DNA of 64,000 nucleotides from Pogonophryne albipinna. Its lineage: Eukaryota > Chordata > Actinopteri > Perciformes > Artedidraconidae. Shown here one piece after another: positions 63,976 through 64,000 of the stretch (positions are counted from its first letter, which is position 1; the number at the start of each line of letters is the position of its first letter). Position numbers and translations under genes: made by a program. The stretch spans positions 6,281,296-6,345,295 of the forward strand of contig CM053253.1 in assembly GCA_028583405.1 (NCBI GenBank), written 5' to 3'. A model generated the notes under the pieces. The model was not told the origin of the DNA. It searched no databases and saw only the letters and a program-made list of their open reading frames with translations.

Positions 63976-64000
63976 CATCTATCTATCTATCCATCTATCT
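63868..64000. repeat. (ATCT)n microsatellite, cut by window end
   Basis: Tetranucleotide tract with occasional ATCC and ATC interruptions, probably expanded from the preceding LINE tail. Confidence 0.97.

Overview
The window reads as nuclear DNA of a percomorph-like teleost. It has very long (CA)n and (ATCT)n tracts, L2-type LINE 3' ends with TGTAA tails, a tRNA-like SINE, hAT, PIF/Harbinger-like, piggyBac-like and TTAA-flanked elements, and one intron-containing vertebrate gene. There are no bacterial operons, CRISPR arrays or phage features. Most of the sequence is transposable-element debris, often nested. Nearly all family assignments come from terminal inverted repeats (TIRs), target-site duplications (TSDs) and short protein motifs read by eye; no database was consulted.

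1-12.7 kb is one composite mobile unit. Near-identical inverted repeats lie at 1-405 and 12177-12572, and the left end runs off the window. Between them is a compact spliced gene on the + strand (promoter with an NRF1 palindrome at 7010, exons near 7.0, 9.25, 9.73 and 11.16 kb, polyadenylation signal at 11874). It resembles the C-terminal half of the multicopy teleost 'SAMD3-like' proteins and carries a one-base frameshift. A 6.4 kb foldback element (408-6793), with arms made of satellite-like units, sits in the left inverted repeat. Its own centre is split by a hAT element (3038-4731, perfect 8-bp TSD).

12.7-36 kb is a mosaic: an L2-like LINE split by a piggyBac-like element that is itself split by a TTAA MITE; a duplicated host segment separately hit by a LINE and by a Harbinger-like element keeping a MADF-type exon; a SINE sharing its tail with the L2 LINEs of this window; a two-layer nest ending in an internally deleted BED/hAT transposase gene; solo-LTR-like elements; and a 2.1 kb hAT with perfect 8-bp TSD.

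36-44.9 kb is mostly unannotated intergenic DNA with MITE copies, LINE 3' ends and a 784-bp (CA)n/GATA compound satellite. 44953-46233 (- strand) holds the one apparently intact cellular gene, a two-exon membrane-anchored GNAT acetyltransferase of the NAT8/camello type. 46.4-64 kb is again repeats and unannotated DNA. It includes the best-preserved L2 reverse-transcriptase C-terminal ORF (53961-54716) and a three-element nest at 58.4-60.3 kb.

Nothing here looks like a dedicated new defence or biosynthetic system. The most unusual object is the gene packaged between long inverted repeats at the left end.
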